Source: Sporobacter sp942492735
Lineage (GTDB): Bacteria > Bacillota > Clostridia > Oscillospirales > Oscillospiraceae
Direction: 5' to 3'
DNA: 64,000 nt
NCBI GenBank assembly: GCA_942492735.1
Contig: OW818648.1
Location: forward strand, 1,674,001-1,738,000
The notes under the pieces are model-generated. The model saw nothing but the letters and a program-made list of their open reading frames with translations. It was not told where the DNA came from and did not search any database. Positions 50,579-59,252 of this stretch are shown here, in pieces; position 1 is the stretch's first letter, and the number at the start of each line of letters is the position of its first letter. The translations under genes and the position numbers were made by a program.

Positions 50579-51955
50579 TTACGGCGTGTTTTTCTTACGG
50601 CGTTCTTCGAGATCGGCTTTGATCTTTGGCATCAATTTTTCGACCCTAAACAAGAGGAGCATGACGATAATCAGCATGGATCCGATAAATGGCGCGCCGA
50701 CGAAGGCATACTTGATCGAGTCCATCGCCTGCGGCGATTGAGTCGCTGCGTTTGGCACATATTGGCCCCACGCCAGAAGCGCGGCCACAACAGCACCGCC
50801 AAGTCCGGCACCGACCTTGCCTCCGAAGCTGGCACCCGAGTAGACCATGCCTTCCGTACGGACGCCTTTCTTCCATTCGCCGTACTCAACAACGTCCGCC
50901 AGCATTGCTGTCATGTTGCCGGAGAGACCGCCGACACCGACTGAGCGGAAGACGGTGGATATCCACAGCATGGCGATAGACGTGGGAGCAATCCAGAGCA
51001 TGACCGAACCGAGCGCCTGCATAGCAAGCCCAATCGCGGCGGAGTTTGACTTCCCGACCTTTCTCGAAATTGGAATGAATAATAGGATTCCTGCTGTAAT
51101 TCCGCCCCATAACAGCGACATCAGCTGTCCCGTATCTACCTGGTTGTTCTGCCAGTAGATGCAGTAATAAGGCGTCGCAGCCCAGCAGGCCGGGACAAGG
51201 CTTGTCATGAGATAAATGCCCATGGCGTTCCACCAGTATTTATTTTTCAATACCGCGGCGGCACCAACTTTGAACGGCAGCTTCTCGTGTCGGTTTGCGT
51301 CCTTGAGCTCTTCCTGCGCCCGCTCCTTCGTGAGCTTGAAGCAAACGATCATCATACCGACGCCGATGACAGCCATAATGGTGAAGTACCAGAAATAACC
51401 CATATTTCCGCCGCCCAGCGCGGCCATGGCCGGCCTAGAGAAATAGTTGACGAACACAGCGCCCAGTGTCATGAAAAAGCCGAAAATCTGGCTGAGAGCA
51501 AGCCTGCTTTTCGAGTTGGTGGTGACAAGCGAGACGAGCGCATTCATTGGCAGTGCCAAAGCGGTCAGATAGAAAAACGCCACCAAGTTATATGTAATAA
51601 AAGCGTAGGCGATTCTTCCGGTCTCGTTGAAAGGCGGTACAACGAACAGCAGCGCCATCGAAACAACAGCCGGGGCAGCCATCCAGAGAATCCAGGGGCG
51701 GGCTTTACCCATCTTGCTTTTACATCTGTCGATCAATGTTCCCATCCAAAGATCTGTAAAGGCATCGATGATGCGTGATACAAGCAGGATGAGAGATACA
51801 CTTGCAGCTGAAATCAGCATGTTATCGGTGAGGAAGAAGGTAAGATACGTCATGAGTACTGCTGAGCCGAGGTTATAACCAAAGCTGCCGAAACCAATAC
51901 CTATTTTATCTTTTCTCAAGTCTGTACTAAGAGTTTTTACACCAAGATCCGACAT
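50579..51955 (-). CDS. GPH-family (glycoside-pentoside-hexuronide) cation symporter
   Basis: A 458-residue permease with about twelve spans. The family signature is visible in DAFTDLWMGTLIDRCKSKMGKARPWILW (shown here only as key residues D-x3-D-x6-D-R and G-K-A-R-P-W), residues about 64-90, with the opening KIGIGFGSFGYNLGSAVLMT. GPH proteins take up sugars or glycosides with Na+ or H+; other members move non-sugar organic compounds. Its place between UroD-fold paralogues suggests it imports the compound they act on. It is on the opposite strand, between paralogues A and B. Confidence 0.9.
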   Translation of the reverse strand: MSDLGVKTLSTDLRKDKIGIGFGSFGYNLGSAVLMTYLTFFLTDNMLISAASVSLILLVSRIIDAFTDLWMGTLIDRCKSKMGKARPWILWMAAPAVVSMALLFVVPPFNETGRIAYAFITYNLVAFFYLTALALPMNALVSLVTTNSKSRLALSQIFGFFMTLGAVFVNYFSRPAMAALGGGNMGYFWYFTIMAVIGVGMMIVCFKLTKERAQEELKDANRHEKLPFKVGAAAVLKNKYWWNAMGIYLMTSLVPACWAATPYYCIYWQNNQVDTGQLMSLLWGGITAGILLFIPISRKVGKSNSAAIGLAMQALGSVMLWIAPTSIAMLWISTVFRSVGVGGLSGNMTAMLADVVEYGEWKKGVRTEGMVYSGASFGGKVGAGLGGAVVAALLAWGQYVPNAATQSPQAMDSIKYAFVGAPFIGSMLIIVMLLLFRVEKLMPKIKADLEERRKKNTP

Positions 51956-52186
51956 AATGTCCCTCCCTGAAAATTATTATCAGACTTTTGCTGATGCTGG
52001 CTAAATTTTTGCCTATTTCCTCCCGTGCGTCAAGAACTCATCTATCATCTCCCGTTCAAAGAGTTACCAATTATGATCAGCAATTCCATAATATGGTAAA
52101 AATGGACAGATGTCAATATATAAATATTAAGCTGTTTGTGCTAAAAAACATGAAACCGGCAGCACAATTATCGGAAGATATTTGGT

Positions 52187-52222
52187 TTGATTTTACGATA
52201 CAAAGCCTGTATAATCAGGCTT
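52187..52222 (+). promoter_or_regulatory. Promoter with dyad around its -10 box, upstream of paralogues B and C
   Basis: TTGATT (52187-52192) and TATAAT (52210-52215) are 17 bases apart. AAGCCTG directly before and CAGGCTT directly after the -10 box form a perfect palindrome (52203-52222), a position where a bound regulator would block or remodel the promoter. Confidence 0.75.
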
Positions 52223-52276
52223 ATACTGCCATATATAAAAAAATTTATATAAAATACCGATGGAGGTCCTACGTTT

Positions 52277-53359
52277 ATGTCAATACCCAAATTCGATCCA
52301 AAAGAACTCAATGTCGTTGCCGAGATACCGGCAAACCCGATCATGCCGAGCATGAAAATCTATAGTTACCCCGTCACGGTTAAGGAAGCCTATAAGTCTG
52401 CACTGTCAAAAAAGCCATACTGGCAGATGATCGGCAATATTGACACGAAAATGTTCACCCCGAGACTGCTGCCGGACAACGTGGCACGTGCTTTCGTCTT
52501 TGAAGCGACGCCGTTTGACCCTAATCGAGGCGGCGGAAAGGACATGTTCGGTATCGAGTGGGAATATGTGCCGCAGGTCGGCGGTTCGATGGTTCGCCCG
52601 GGAAAGCCGTTCGCTGAGGATGCCAATGAGCTTGCGGACAAAGTTGCATGGCCCGATATCGACAAATGGGATTGGGAAGGCAGCTTAAAAGAGAATAAAG
52701 ATTTCCTCACGGCCGAAACCTTTAACCTGTGCTGGTTCCAGACCGGATTTTATGAGAGACTGATCTCTTTCATGGACTTTGAAAACGCTATTATGGCGAT
52801 TTTTGATGAAGACCAGAAGGATGCGGTGCACGCCTTCTTCGACAAGCTCTCTGACCTGTATATTCGGATTTTTGATAAATTCATCACGTATTTCCCGGGA
52901 ATCGACGGCTTCTATATTCATGACGACTGGGGCTCCCAGAAGGAAACATTTTTCTCGCCGGCTGTCGCGGAAGAAATGATTGTCCCTTATATGAGAAAAG
53001 TGACGGACTACCTGCATTCCAAGGGTAAGTTCTGCGAGCTGCACAGCTGCGGACAGCTTCTCAAGCAGGTCCCCAATATGATTAAAGCCGGCTGGGATGC
53101 CTGGGGCGGACAAGCCATGAACGACACGCACAAGATCTATGAGCTGTACGGTGACAAAATTCTCGTCGGCGTTCTGCCTGAGCCGTTTGACCCCGCAGTG
53201 ACGTCAGAGGAAGAGCAGAGGATCCTGGCCAGAGAGTATGCCAATAAATTCTGCAATCCGGAAAAGCCCTCCTTTTTCAATTTCAATGGTATGAAATATA
53301 TGACGTTAGCCTTTAGGGAAGAGCTTTATAAACAATCGCGAATCAACTACAGTAAATAG
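52277..53359 (+). CDS. UroD-fold methyltransferase-like protein, paralogue B
   Basis: A 360-residue member of the same group as paralogue A, starting behind TGGAGG. It keeps MFGIEWEYVPQVGGSMVRP, the DDWGSQKETFFSP segment, the HSCGQL zinc-type motif and the KQSRINYSK end. It differs at the substrate side, for example WGGQAMND where paralogue A has WFPQMMND. Its stop is followed after 24 bases by the start of paralogue C, and both are read from the dyad-containing promoter at 52187-52215. Function is probably methyl transfer to or from a corrinoid or thiol cofactor; the substrate is unknown. Confidence 0.88.
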   Translation: MSIPKFDPKELNVVAEIPANPIMPSMKIYSYPVTVKEAYKSALSKKPYWQMIGNIDTKMFTPRLLPDNVARAFVFEATPFDPNRGGGKDMFGIEWEYVPQVGGSMVRPGKPFAEDANELADKVAWPDIDKWDWEGSLKENKDFLTAETFNLCWFQTGFYERLISFMDFENAIMAIFDEDQKDAVHAFFDKLSDLYIRIFDKFITYFPGIDGFYIHDDWGSQKETFFSPAVAEEMIVPYMRKVTDYLHSKGKFCELHSCGQLLKQVPNMIKAGWDAWGGQAMNDTHKIYELYGDKILVGVLPEPFDPAVTSEEEQRILAREYANKFCNPEKPSFFNFNGMKYMTLAFREELYKQSRINYSK

Positions 53360-53383
53360 TTGTTAGACGGAGGCCATTTGTTT

Positions 53384-54466
53384 ATGTCTATACCGAAATT
53401 TGATCTAAAAGAACTTGAAGTTGTACGCGAAACGCCGCCTTCTCCCTTTATGCCCAGCATGAAAATCTATTCAACCCCTGTGTCGCCGAAAGAGGCTTAT
53501 ACTGCCGCACTGAGAAGACAACCATATTGGCAGATGAGCGGCATGGAGCAGCGCATCTTTACACCCCAGCTTTTGCCGGATAATGTCGCCAGAGCCTTTG
53601 CGTTCGAACAGAATATGCTTGATCCGAATAAGGGCGGCGGCAAAGATATATTTGGCATGGAGTGGGAATATGTGCCGCAGGTCGGCGGCTCGATGATCCG
53701 TCCGGGGAAACCGTTTGTTGACGACGCGAATGAGATCGCGGAAAAAATTGTTTGGCCGGATATCGACAGTTGGGACTGGGAAGGCACGGCCAAGAATAAC
53801 AACGACACGTATCTCGCAACGGATTTGTTCAATAACTGTTGGTTCCAAACGGGCTGGTATGAGCGGCTCATCTCCTTTATGGACTTTGAGGGTGCCATCG
53901 TGGCACTCATTGATGAGGATCAGAAGGACGCCGTCCACACCTTTTTTGACAAGCTGACCGACTTGTATATCAAAATCTTTGATAAGTTCATCACATATTT
54001 TCCCGGAATTGATGGATTTTATATCCATGACGACTGGGGCTCTCAGAAGGAGACGTTTTTCTCACCGGCGACGGCGGAGGAAATGATTGTCCCTTATATG
54101 AGAAGGGTTACCGATTTTATCCACTCAAAAGGAAAATTCTGCGAGCTTCACAGCTGCGGGCAGCTTTTTAAGCAGGTTCCGAATATGATCGCGGCAGGCT
54201 GGGACGCATGGGGCGGACAGGCGATGAATGACACGCAAAAAATCTACGAGCTCTATGGCGACAAAATTCTCGTCGGCGTCATTCCTGACATATTCGATCC
54301 TGCGACAACAACGGAGGAAGAACAGAGGGCTGCGGCGCGTGACTATGCCAATAAATTCTGTCGTCCGGATAAACCATCGTTTTTCAATCATTACGGCTAT
54401 AGCGTCATGACACCTGCTTACAGAGAAGAGCTTTATAAGCAGTCTCGGATAAACTACAGCAAGTAG
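53384..54466 (+). CDS. UroD-fold methyltransferase-like protein, paralogue C
   Basis: A 360-residue protein closely related to paralogue B. The ATG at 53384 is used because GGAGG lies ten bases upstream and it gives the same start, MSIPKFD, as paralogue B; an in-frame ATG or TTG further up adds eight unconserved residues. The conserved set is present: EWEYVPQVGGSMIRPGKP, WPDIDSWDWEG, DDWGSQKETFF, HSCGQL and KQSRINYSK. It shares the WGGQAMND form with B. A terminator follows at once, so B and C form a two-gene operon arising from tandem duplication. Confidence 0.88.
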   Translation: MSIPKFDLKELEVVRETPPSPFMPSMKIYSTPVSPKEAYTAALRRQPYWQMSGMEQRIFTPQLLPDNVARAFAFEQNMLDPNKGGGKDIFGMEWEYVPQVGGSMIRPGKPFVDDANEIAEKIVWPDIDSWDWEGTAKNNNDTYLATDLFNNCWFQTGWYERLISFMDFEGAIVALIDEDQKDAVHTFFDKLTDLYIKIFDKFITYFPGIDGFYIHDDWGSQKETFFSPATAEEMIVPYMRRVTDFIHSKGKFCELHSCGQLFKQVPNMIAAGWDAWGGQAMNDTQKIYELYGDKILVGVIPDIFDPATTTEEEQRAAARDYANKFCRPDKPSFFNHYGYSVMTPAYREELYKQSRINYSK

Positions 54467-54479
54467 AAAGCACAAAATG

Positions 54480-54514
54480 AATCCCTTGGATTTCACGAAT
54501 CCAAGGGATTTTTT
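54480..54514 (+). terminator. Terminator of the paralogue B-C operon
   Basis: AATCCCTTGGATT pairs with AATCCAAGGGATT and is followed by T-rich sequence, 13 bases after the stop codon. Confidence 0.92.
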
Positions 54515-54528
54515 CCTTTAACCGAATA

Positions 54529-55158
54529 CTAGACTGATGTAATGAATCTTGCTGAATAAAGGTCGCACATGACCATTGCATGTGTTGCGTTATCTTCTAG
54601 TACAAAGTAACTAATGCCGACTTCTCTGAGTATACCTGTTTTGTCTAAGTAAAGATTTTGAAAAACAAATTCCGCCCGGACGCGTCTTCCGATGATAGTT
54701 CTCAGATAAGCTGGTGTATAGCCTGCGGACGTAATCGTCGGCGGGCCTTCCATAAACGGGCTGAAATCCTGCGCTTCGGTTCTTGTCAGTGTTCCCTGCA
54801 TACCGGGAGGCTGCGTTGACGGCCTTGGTACGCCCATCATCCCCAGATCCATGGATGGACTCGTTTGTTGGGGAGCTTTTGCCGCAGGTTCCTGAAACGT
54901 TGCGGGAGATAGGCCCATTTGATTCGGCAGGTTCACCATAGGGGCCTGATATGTCGAGGGGGATAATCCCTGCGAGGGGGACAATCCCTGCGAGGGGGAG
55001 ACGCCCATCGGGCCGGGGCTTGCCGGCATATCCTGATATTGCGCCGGCATAGTATCCATGTAGTGGGGCATCTGTGGCGCCGTTTGGCTGGGCCTGTTCT
55101 GTGCGCTGCCGGGATTTAAAACCTTATTGTCTACCCAGCTTAAATTGTTTCTATTCAT
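54529..55158 (-). CDS. gerQ: Spore coat protein GerQ-like
   Basis: A 209-residue protein whose last ~60 residues match GerQ: YLRTIIGRRVRAEFVFQN, GILREVGISYFVLED and VMCDLYSARFIT. GerQ holds the cortex hydrolase CwlJ in the spore coat and is needed for calcium-dipicolinate germination in Bacillus. The first ~145 residues are low complexity, rich in Pro, Met, Gln and Ser, with the SPSQGL unit repeated in tandem. It follows cwlJ by 20 bases, the same partners as in Bacillus, which marks a spore former. Confidence 0.9.
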   Translation of the reverse strand: MNRNNLSWVDNKVLNPGSAQNRPSQTAPQMPHYMDTMPAQYQDMPASPGPMGVSPSQGLSPSQGLSPSTYQAPMVNLPNQMGLSPATFQEPAAKAPQQTSPSMDLGMMGVPRPSTQPPGMQGTLTRTEAQDFSPFMEGPPTITSAGYTPAYLRTIIGRRVRAEFVFQNLYLDKTGILREVGISYFVLEDNATHAMVMCDLYSARFITSV

Positions 55159-55178
55159 TACTAAACCACCTTAAAGAA

Positions 55179-55619
55179 TTATGTTTGCGCATAAGCATTT
55201 GTGGGATTAAAAAAGCAGTGCTGACGTACTCTTGTAAACCAGTAACCCGAGCCGTTGTAAGGGAATGGGTCGGGGCATGCCGGGTTAAACGGATTCATAT
55301 ACCATAACGAATTGTTGCCGACGCCAGAAAATACTCCGCCTGATAATGCCCAATCGGCGACTCGGTAATGAATATCCAGGGGCGTCATGGACCATATGTT
55401 TTGCGTATTCTCTTGTCCGCTAATAATTGTTTTGTAGCATGAGAACTGACAGGACTGCACAAGCACTCTGCGCAGGTCTCCCTGTCCGGTCCTGAGGTAT
55501 TCTCCGTAGGCGACATGAACACGGTTCATGATAACGGTTGCAACGGCTCTCATACCGTCCTCGCCTTCACCTTCGGCTTCGCATCTGATCATCCTAGCAA
55601 ATAATTCTCGTGTATCCAA
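55179..55619 (-). CDS. cwlJ: Spore cortex-lytic hydrolase CwlJ-like
   Basis: A 146-residue SleB/CwlJ-type hydrolase (Hydrolase_2 fold) that degrades spore cortex during germination. Conserved segments are LFARMIRCEAEGEG with the catalytic glutamate, AVATVIMNRVH and the C-terminal WYMNPF, GSGYWFTRVRQHCFFNP. As in CwlJ, no signal peptide is present, so it is put into the spore from the mother cell. The start is uncertain: GAGGTGAT lies directly before a TTG (55619), which has the best spacing; an ATG at 55625 is inside that site. Confidence 0.9.
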   Translation of the reverse strand: MDTRELFARMIRCEAEGEGEDGMRAVATVIMNRVHVAYGEYLRTGQGDLRRVLVQSCQFSCYKTIISGQENTQNIWSMTPLDIHYRVADWALSGGVFSGVGNNSLWYMNPFNPACPDPFPYNGSGYWFTRVRQHCFFNPTNAYAQT

Positions 55620-55717
55620 AAACATCACCTCGTTATATTAATCTATTCATCGCTCAAAAGACTTGATACTTGGCAGGTTGTCGAATTATAAGTAATAAAC
55701 GCTCAGGCCAACAAAAA

Positions 55718-55745
55718 AACAGCCGCTCATGAAAAAGCGGCTGCG
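55718..55745 (-). terminator. Terminator downstream of the ferredoxin gene
   Basis: AGCCGC pairs with GCGGCT and is followed on the minus strand by GTTTTTTTG. It lies about 90 bases beyond the ferredoxin stop. Confidence 0.7.
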
Positions 55746-55796
55746 CTGGGCACGTAAATTTTTTTGTGTCAGTCTTTATGGGTTTTGATATGTTAT

Positions 55797-55841
55797 GCGG
55801 GATCAATCCTTGCGGGATCAATCCTTGAGAGATCAATCCTC
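55797..55841 (-). repeat. Three 15-bp tandem repeats at the ferredoxin stop
   Basis: GCGGGATCAATCCTT is repeated at 55797-55811 and 55812-55826, with a variant at 55827-55841 that covers the last codons and stop of the ferredoxin gene. In that reading frame each repeat carries an Asp codon and a TGA, so the last codons appear to have been duplicated. Confidence 0.75.
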
Positions 55842-56021
55842 AAGGGATATAACAGAAACCGGACAACCGTCGCGCGCTTCTGTTGCACTGTCTACGAGAT
55901 TATCTGTGACCTCCGCGTAAGCTTCAGCTATACCATCTGACGCCAAACGGAACACTTCCGGGCAGGTTGTCACACACAGACCGCAGGCGATGCATCCTGA
56001 TTTATCGACAATCGCTTTCAT
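55833..56021 (-). CDS. Ferredoxin with one 4Fe-4S cluster
   Basis: A 62-residue ferredoxin with cluster ligands C10, C13, C16 and C53 (CIACGLC and DGCPV); the additional C20 precedes Pro. Only one cluster is present, unlike the 2[4Fe-4S] clostridial type, in line with the short monocluster ferredoxins of Firmicutes. It transfers electrons at low potential to unknown partners. It is a single gene starting behind GGGAG. Confidence 0.92.
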   Translation of the reverse strand: MKAIVDKSGCIACGLCVTTCPEVFRLASDGIAEAYAEVTDNLVDSATEARDGCPVSVISLED

Positions 56022-56128
56022 TTAAAAGCTCCCTTCACATTTGAAAATTAACTCGGTTTTAGTTTACCCTCGCTCACAAAAAACACAGAGACAAATCCGA
56101 CCTGAAACGGGCGTATTTACATATTTCG

Positions 56129-56755
56129 TTATGTTTTGGCGACGATGACCTTTTCGACGATGTCAGCAATATCTTCAGCTCTGTCCAGCGCATCCTCAAG
56201 TAGCTCATATAAATCTTTTTGCTTAACAAGCTTGATGGCATCCTTTTCACACATGAATAGGTTTCTCATGCTATCCATGAATGTCCTGTCGCCGACTTCT
56301 TCAAGTCTGTTGACCTCGATAATGCATTCCTTGATTTTTTTCTGATTCTTTTTGAATTGTTTCAGCTCGGTCATCATCTCACTGAGTTTTTCACAAGAAA
56401 GCACAAGGCTGCTGACAAATTTAACGAGGTATTCGTCGGCCTCTGTGATCTGCAGCATAAATATTCTGTTGGCGATAGCATCAATACTGTCGGTCAGATT
56501 TTCTATTGCTTTCACGATTTCTACGATATCGGTGCGGTCAATCGGCGTGATAAAAGCAACATCAATTGTCTTGATGCATTGATGAACGTGAAGATCGCCT
56601 TCGTGCTCTATATCTTTAATTTGTTTAAGCTCTGCTTCGTCAATAATCCCGTCTATAAAAGCCGTCTGAAGCTTTTTGCCGGCTTTGAGAGCAATGCTCA
56701 TCCCGGTATCAAACATTTCAAAATAATCGACATTTTTTCTTGTTATACTACTCAT
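56129..56755 (-). CDS. DUF47 (PhoU-like) partner of the phosphate transporter
   Basis: A 208-residue all-helical protein of the DUF47/PhoU-like family, with FEMFDTGMSIALKAGKKLQ, IEHEGDLHVHQCI and the repeat helix LEDALDRAEDIADIVEKVIV. DUF47 proteins usually lie directly before or after a Pit transporter gene and probably regulate it by a metal cluster held by E/D-rich motifs such as EHEGD. Here the Pit gene starts upstream, 31 bases separating them, on the same strand. Confidence 0.93.
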   Translation of the reverse strand: MSSITRKNVDYFEMFDTGMSIALKAGKKLQTAFIDGIIDEAELKQIKDIEHEGDLHVHQCIKTIDVAFITPIDRTDIVEIVKAIENLTDSIDAIANRIFMLQITEADEYLVKFVSSLVLSCEKLSEMMTELKQFKKNQKKIKECIIEVNRLEEVGDRTFMDSMRNLFMCEKDAIKLVKQKDLYELLEDALDRAEDIADIVEKVIVAKT

Positions 56756-56786
56756 ACCTGAACAATCCTTTCACAATTCACAGAAA

Positions 56787-57791
56787 CTAGAATATCCATC
56801 TGAACAAGCTGGCTGAAACATATCCCAATATGAGACAGGCGGGGAATGTCAGCACCCATGCGAAGATCATATCCTTCGCAACGGACCAGTTGACATTGCC
56901 GATGTTCCTCGAGGCGCCCGCACCCATCATAGCCGTGGCTTTTGTATTTGTTGTGCTCAGCGGGATGCCGAACAGCGTCGCTGCAATCATACTGCCGGAC
57001 GCGACAACCTCAGCGGCAAACCCCTGATATTTCTCCAGTTTGACCATATCGATACCGAGTGACTTAATAATTTTGTAGCCGCCGATGGATGTCCCGACTG
57101 CCATTATGAGCGAGCAGATCAGCATAATCCAAATTGGAATTGTCATGGTCCCGTCTGCGTTGAAGGAGTAGACACCACCGATTGTAAGGGCGAGGAATAA
57201 GACGCCCATGAACTTTTGGCCGTCCTGCGCGCCGTGGGCAAACGCCATCAATGAGGCGCTCAAGACCTGCCCGACTGAAAAGAAGTTCTCTGTTTTGCGT
57301 CTGTTCTTATTTCTGCAGATAAACTCGGTCAGCCGCGTTGCAAGATAACCGGCGCCAAAGCCGACAACCGACGATATGACAAGACCGATGAGCACCTTCT
57401 GAAACGAAGCCCAGTTGAATGCGTCGAATCCATTCAGCGATATGCCTGCACCCATCAGACCGGCGATCAGCGCATGGCTTTCGCTTGTCGGTATACCATA
57501 CTTCCACGCTGAGACAGCCCAAATGACGATTGAAAGCTGGGCGGCGCCAAGGGTTATCAGCGCGTCCTGACCGCCGCCGATATTGACGATACTCGCGGTT
57601 GTTGAGGCGACAGCGGTTCCCATAAAAAAAACGCCCAGCAAATTAAACAAAGCGCCGAGAACAACGGCGACCTTTGGCCTGAGCACTCTTGTGGAGACTA
57701 CTGTCGCAATGGCATTAGGCGCGTCTGTCCAACCGTTGACAAATATGGACGCGCATACTAGAATAATTACAATTACAAGTCCGATTATCGT
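56787..57791 (-). CDS. Inorganic phosphate transporter, Pit family
   Basis: A Pit/PHO4-type phosphate:cation symporter with about ten spans. The signature GWTDAPNAIATVV (near residue 20) and its second copy around STTNTKATAMMGAG are present. In-frame homology runs back to about 57791, where a conserved hydrophobic stretch TIIGLVIVIILVCASIFVN lies, but there is no standard start codon in that frame: the first is an internal GTG at 57686. An ATG at 57798-57796, well spaced from GGGAG, is one base out of frame. So the start uses a rare codon, or one base is inserted near the start. It is probably co-transcribed with the DUF47 gene. Confidence 0.85.
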   Translation of the reverse strand, partial: TIIGLVIVIILVCASIFVNGWTDAPNAIATVVSTRVLRPKVAVVLGALFNLLGVFFMGTAVASTTASIVNIGGGQDALITLGAAQLSIVIWAVSAWKYGIPTSESHALIAGLMGAGISLNGFDAFNWASFQKVLIGLVISSVVGFGAGYLATRLTEFICRNKNRRKTENFFSVGQVLSASLMAFAHGAQDGQKFMGVLFLALTIGGVYSFNADGTMTIPIWIMLICSLIMAVGTSIGGYKIIKSLGIDMVKLEKYQGFAAEVVASGSMIAATLFGIPLSTTNTKATAMMGAGASRNIGNVNWSVAKDMIFAWVLTFPACLILGYVSASLFRWIF

Positions 57792-58054
57792 AAGGCATCA
57801 CTCCCGGCAATTTCGTAAATTCAAGTGGAAAATCTAAATGAAATCTATGCCAAATCCATTAATATCTTATCATATCAACAGCAATTATCAATTAAAAATA
57901 TTGTACAAGATTAACTCCTTCAGACCATGCAATCATATGAAATGTTTCATAATCCGTGCCGCCTCTGTGACATCCTCACAGATAGTATTTGATAATAGGG
58001 TATAATAAAGTCATAAATCAAGAAAAACAAATATATAACAAAGGAGCGATAATC

Positions 58055-58363
58055 ATGTCGGTAATGACAATAACAAAAGATAACTTCCAAAAAGAGGTCA
58101 TTAATTCGGATAAGCCGGTTCTTCTCGATTTCTGGGCAGCCTGGTGCGGGCCCTGCAGGATGGTGTCTCCCGTCGTCGATGAGATAGCAAATGAGACGCA
58201 GAGCGCAAAGGTCGGCAAAATAAATGTCGATGAGCAGCCGGAGCTGGCGCAGGCCTTTAACGTCATGAGCATCCCAACACTCGCCGTTGTCATAGGCGGC
58301 AAAGTCGTTAAGACAGTCGTCGGCGCGCGGCCGAAAGCAGATATATTGAAGATGCTGGAATAG
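58055..58363 (+). CDS. trxA: Thioredoxin
   Basis: A 102-residue thioredoxin with the redox motif W-C31-G-P-C34 in FWAAWCGPCRM, the cis-proline segment SIPTLAV and the KVGKINVDEQPELAQ loop. It reduces protein disulfides. The ATG at 58055 is chosen for AAAGGAG seven to eight bases upstream; the upstream frame is unconserved. The gene is single and ends with a bidirectional terminator shared with the Crp/Fnr gene. A TATAAT box lies at about 58002. Confidence 0.96.
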   Translation: MSVMTITKDNFQKEVINSDKPVLLDFWAAWCGPCRMVSPVVDEIANETQSAKVGKINVDEQPELAQAFNVMSIPTLAVVIGGKVVKTVVGARPKADILKMLE

Positions 58364-58387
58364 TATTCAAGCATAACATGACTAAAA

Positions 58388-58426
58388 AAGGCAGCGGCGA
58401 GATATGAAGTCTCGCCGCTGTCTTTT
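58388..58426. terminator. Bidirectional terminator between trxA and the Crp/Fnr gene
   Basis: GCAGCGGCGAGA pairs with TCTCGCCGCTGT with T tracts on both sides (TTTTATT on plus, TTTTTTAG on minus). Confidence 0.92.
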
Positions 58427-59102
58427 ATTCTGCCAGTTTTCTGAGCTTCTTTTTATCAATGACCTTGATGCCGCCTCTGGAGAGCTCTACAATGCCCTCT
58501 GTTGTAAAATACTTGAGCATCCGGCTCACGACTTCGCGGGCGCTGCCAACGTCCCTTGCGACTTGCTCGTGCGTCAGATGCACCGTATCGTCCGCAGTCT
58601 TTGAAACCTCATCCCATAGAAATACGGCAAGTCTTTTATCCATGCTCATGAACAGGATTTGCTGCATCGCCCACATGACATCCGAAAAACGGTCGGTTGC
58701 CAGCTTATACGCAAAGCACTCAACGTAAATGTTGTGTTCCACAAGCGTCTGGAAGTAAAGCGAGCTGACAAGCAGCACCTCTGAATCCTCTTCGGCGTCG
58801 ATTTGAACATCAAAAGTAATGGCAGATAGGACACAGGAGGCGGAGAGTATGCACATATCCCCTTCATTCAACCTGTAGAGTGTGATCTCTTTCCCGCTTT
58901 CGGATAGCATATATGTGCGGAGCATCCCTTTTTTGACGATCAGCATGCCCTTGCAGTCGTTTTCACCGTTGTGGATACATGTCCCTTTCTGGTACCGCAT
59001 CAGCGTTGTATATGAGACGATACCCTCCTGCTGTTCTTTTGTCAGACGATCCCATACGGAAAAATGTGTGGCTAAAACCAGAGCTGTTTCGGTTGCGTCC
59101 AT
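58425..59102 (-). CDS. Crp/Fnr family transcriptional regulator
   Basis: A 225-residue regulator with an N-terminal cyclic-nucleotide-binding-type beta barrel (about 20-120; MLIVKKGMLRTYMLSESGKE and LNEGDMCILSASCVLS) and a C-terminal HTH_Crp with EQVARDVGSAREVVSRMLKYF. The ATG at 59102 follows CGGAGG. Cysteines are at several places in the barrel (GTCIHNGENDC, MCILSASC), so iron-sulfur or heme sensing is possible, though not the typical FNR cysteine set. Its target genes are unknown; trxA lies beside it. Confidence 0.92.
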   Translation of the reverse strand: MDATETALVLATHFSVWDRLTKEQQEGIVSYTTLMRYQKGTCIHNGENDCKGMLIVKKGMLRTYMLSESGKEITLYRLNEGDMCILSASCVLSAITFDVQIDAEEDSEVLLVSSLYFQTLVEHNIYVECFAYKLATDRFSDVMWAMQQILFMSMDKRLAVFLWDEVSKTADDTVHLTHEQVARDVGSAREVVSRMLKYFTTEGIVELSRGGIKVIDKKKLRKLAE

Positions 59103-59252
59103 GTCTATACCTCCGCCGAAAATGATGTTATCATTTGTATATGATGTTTTCATTGATAGTTTATACGAAATGCCCCACTCTGACAAGATAAATGTAGAAC
59201 TTGATAAACACGGTCATATTATATGGTATGTGATTAAAAAGGATGGGTTCGC

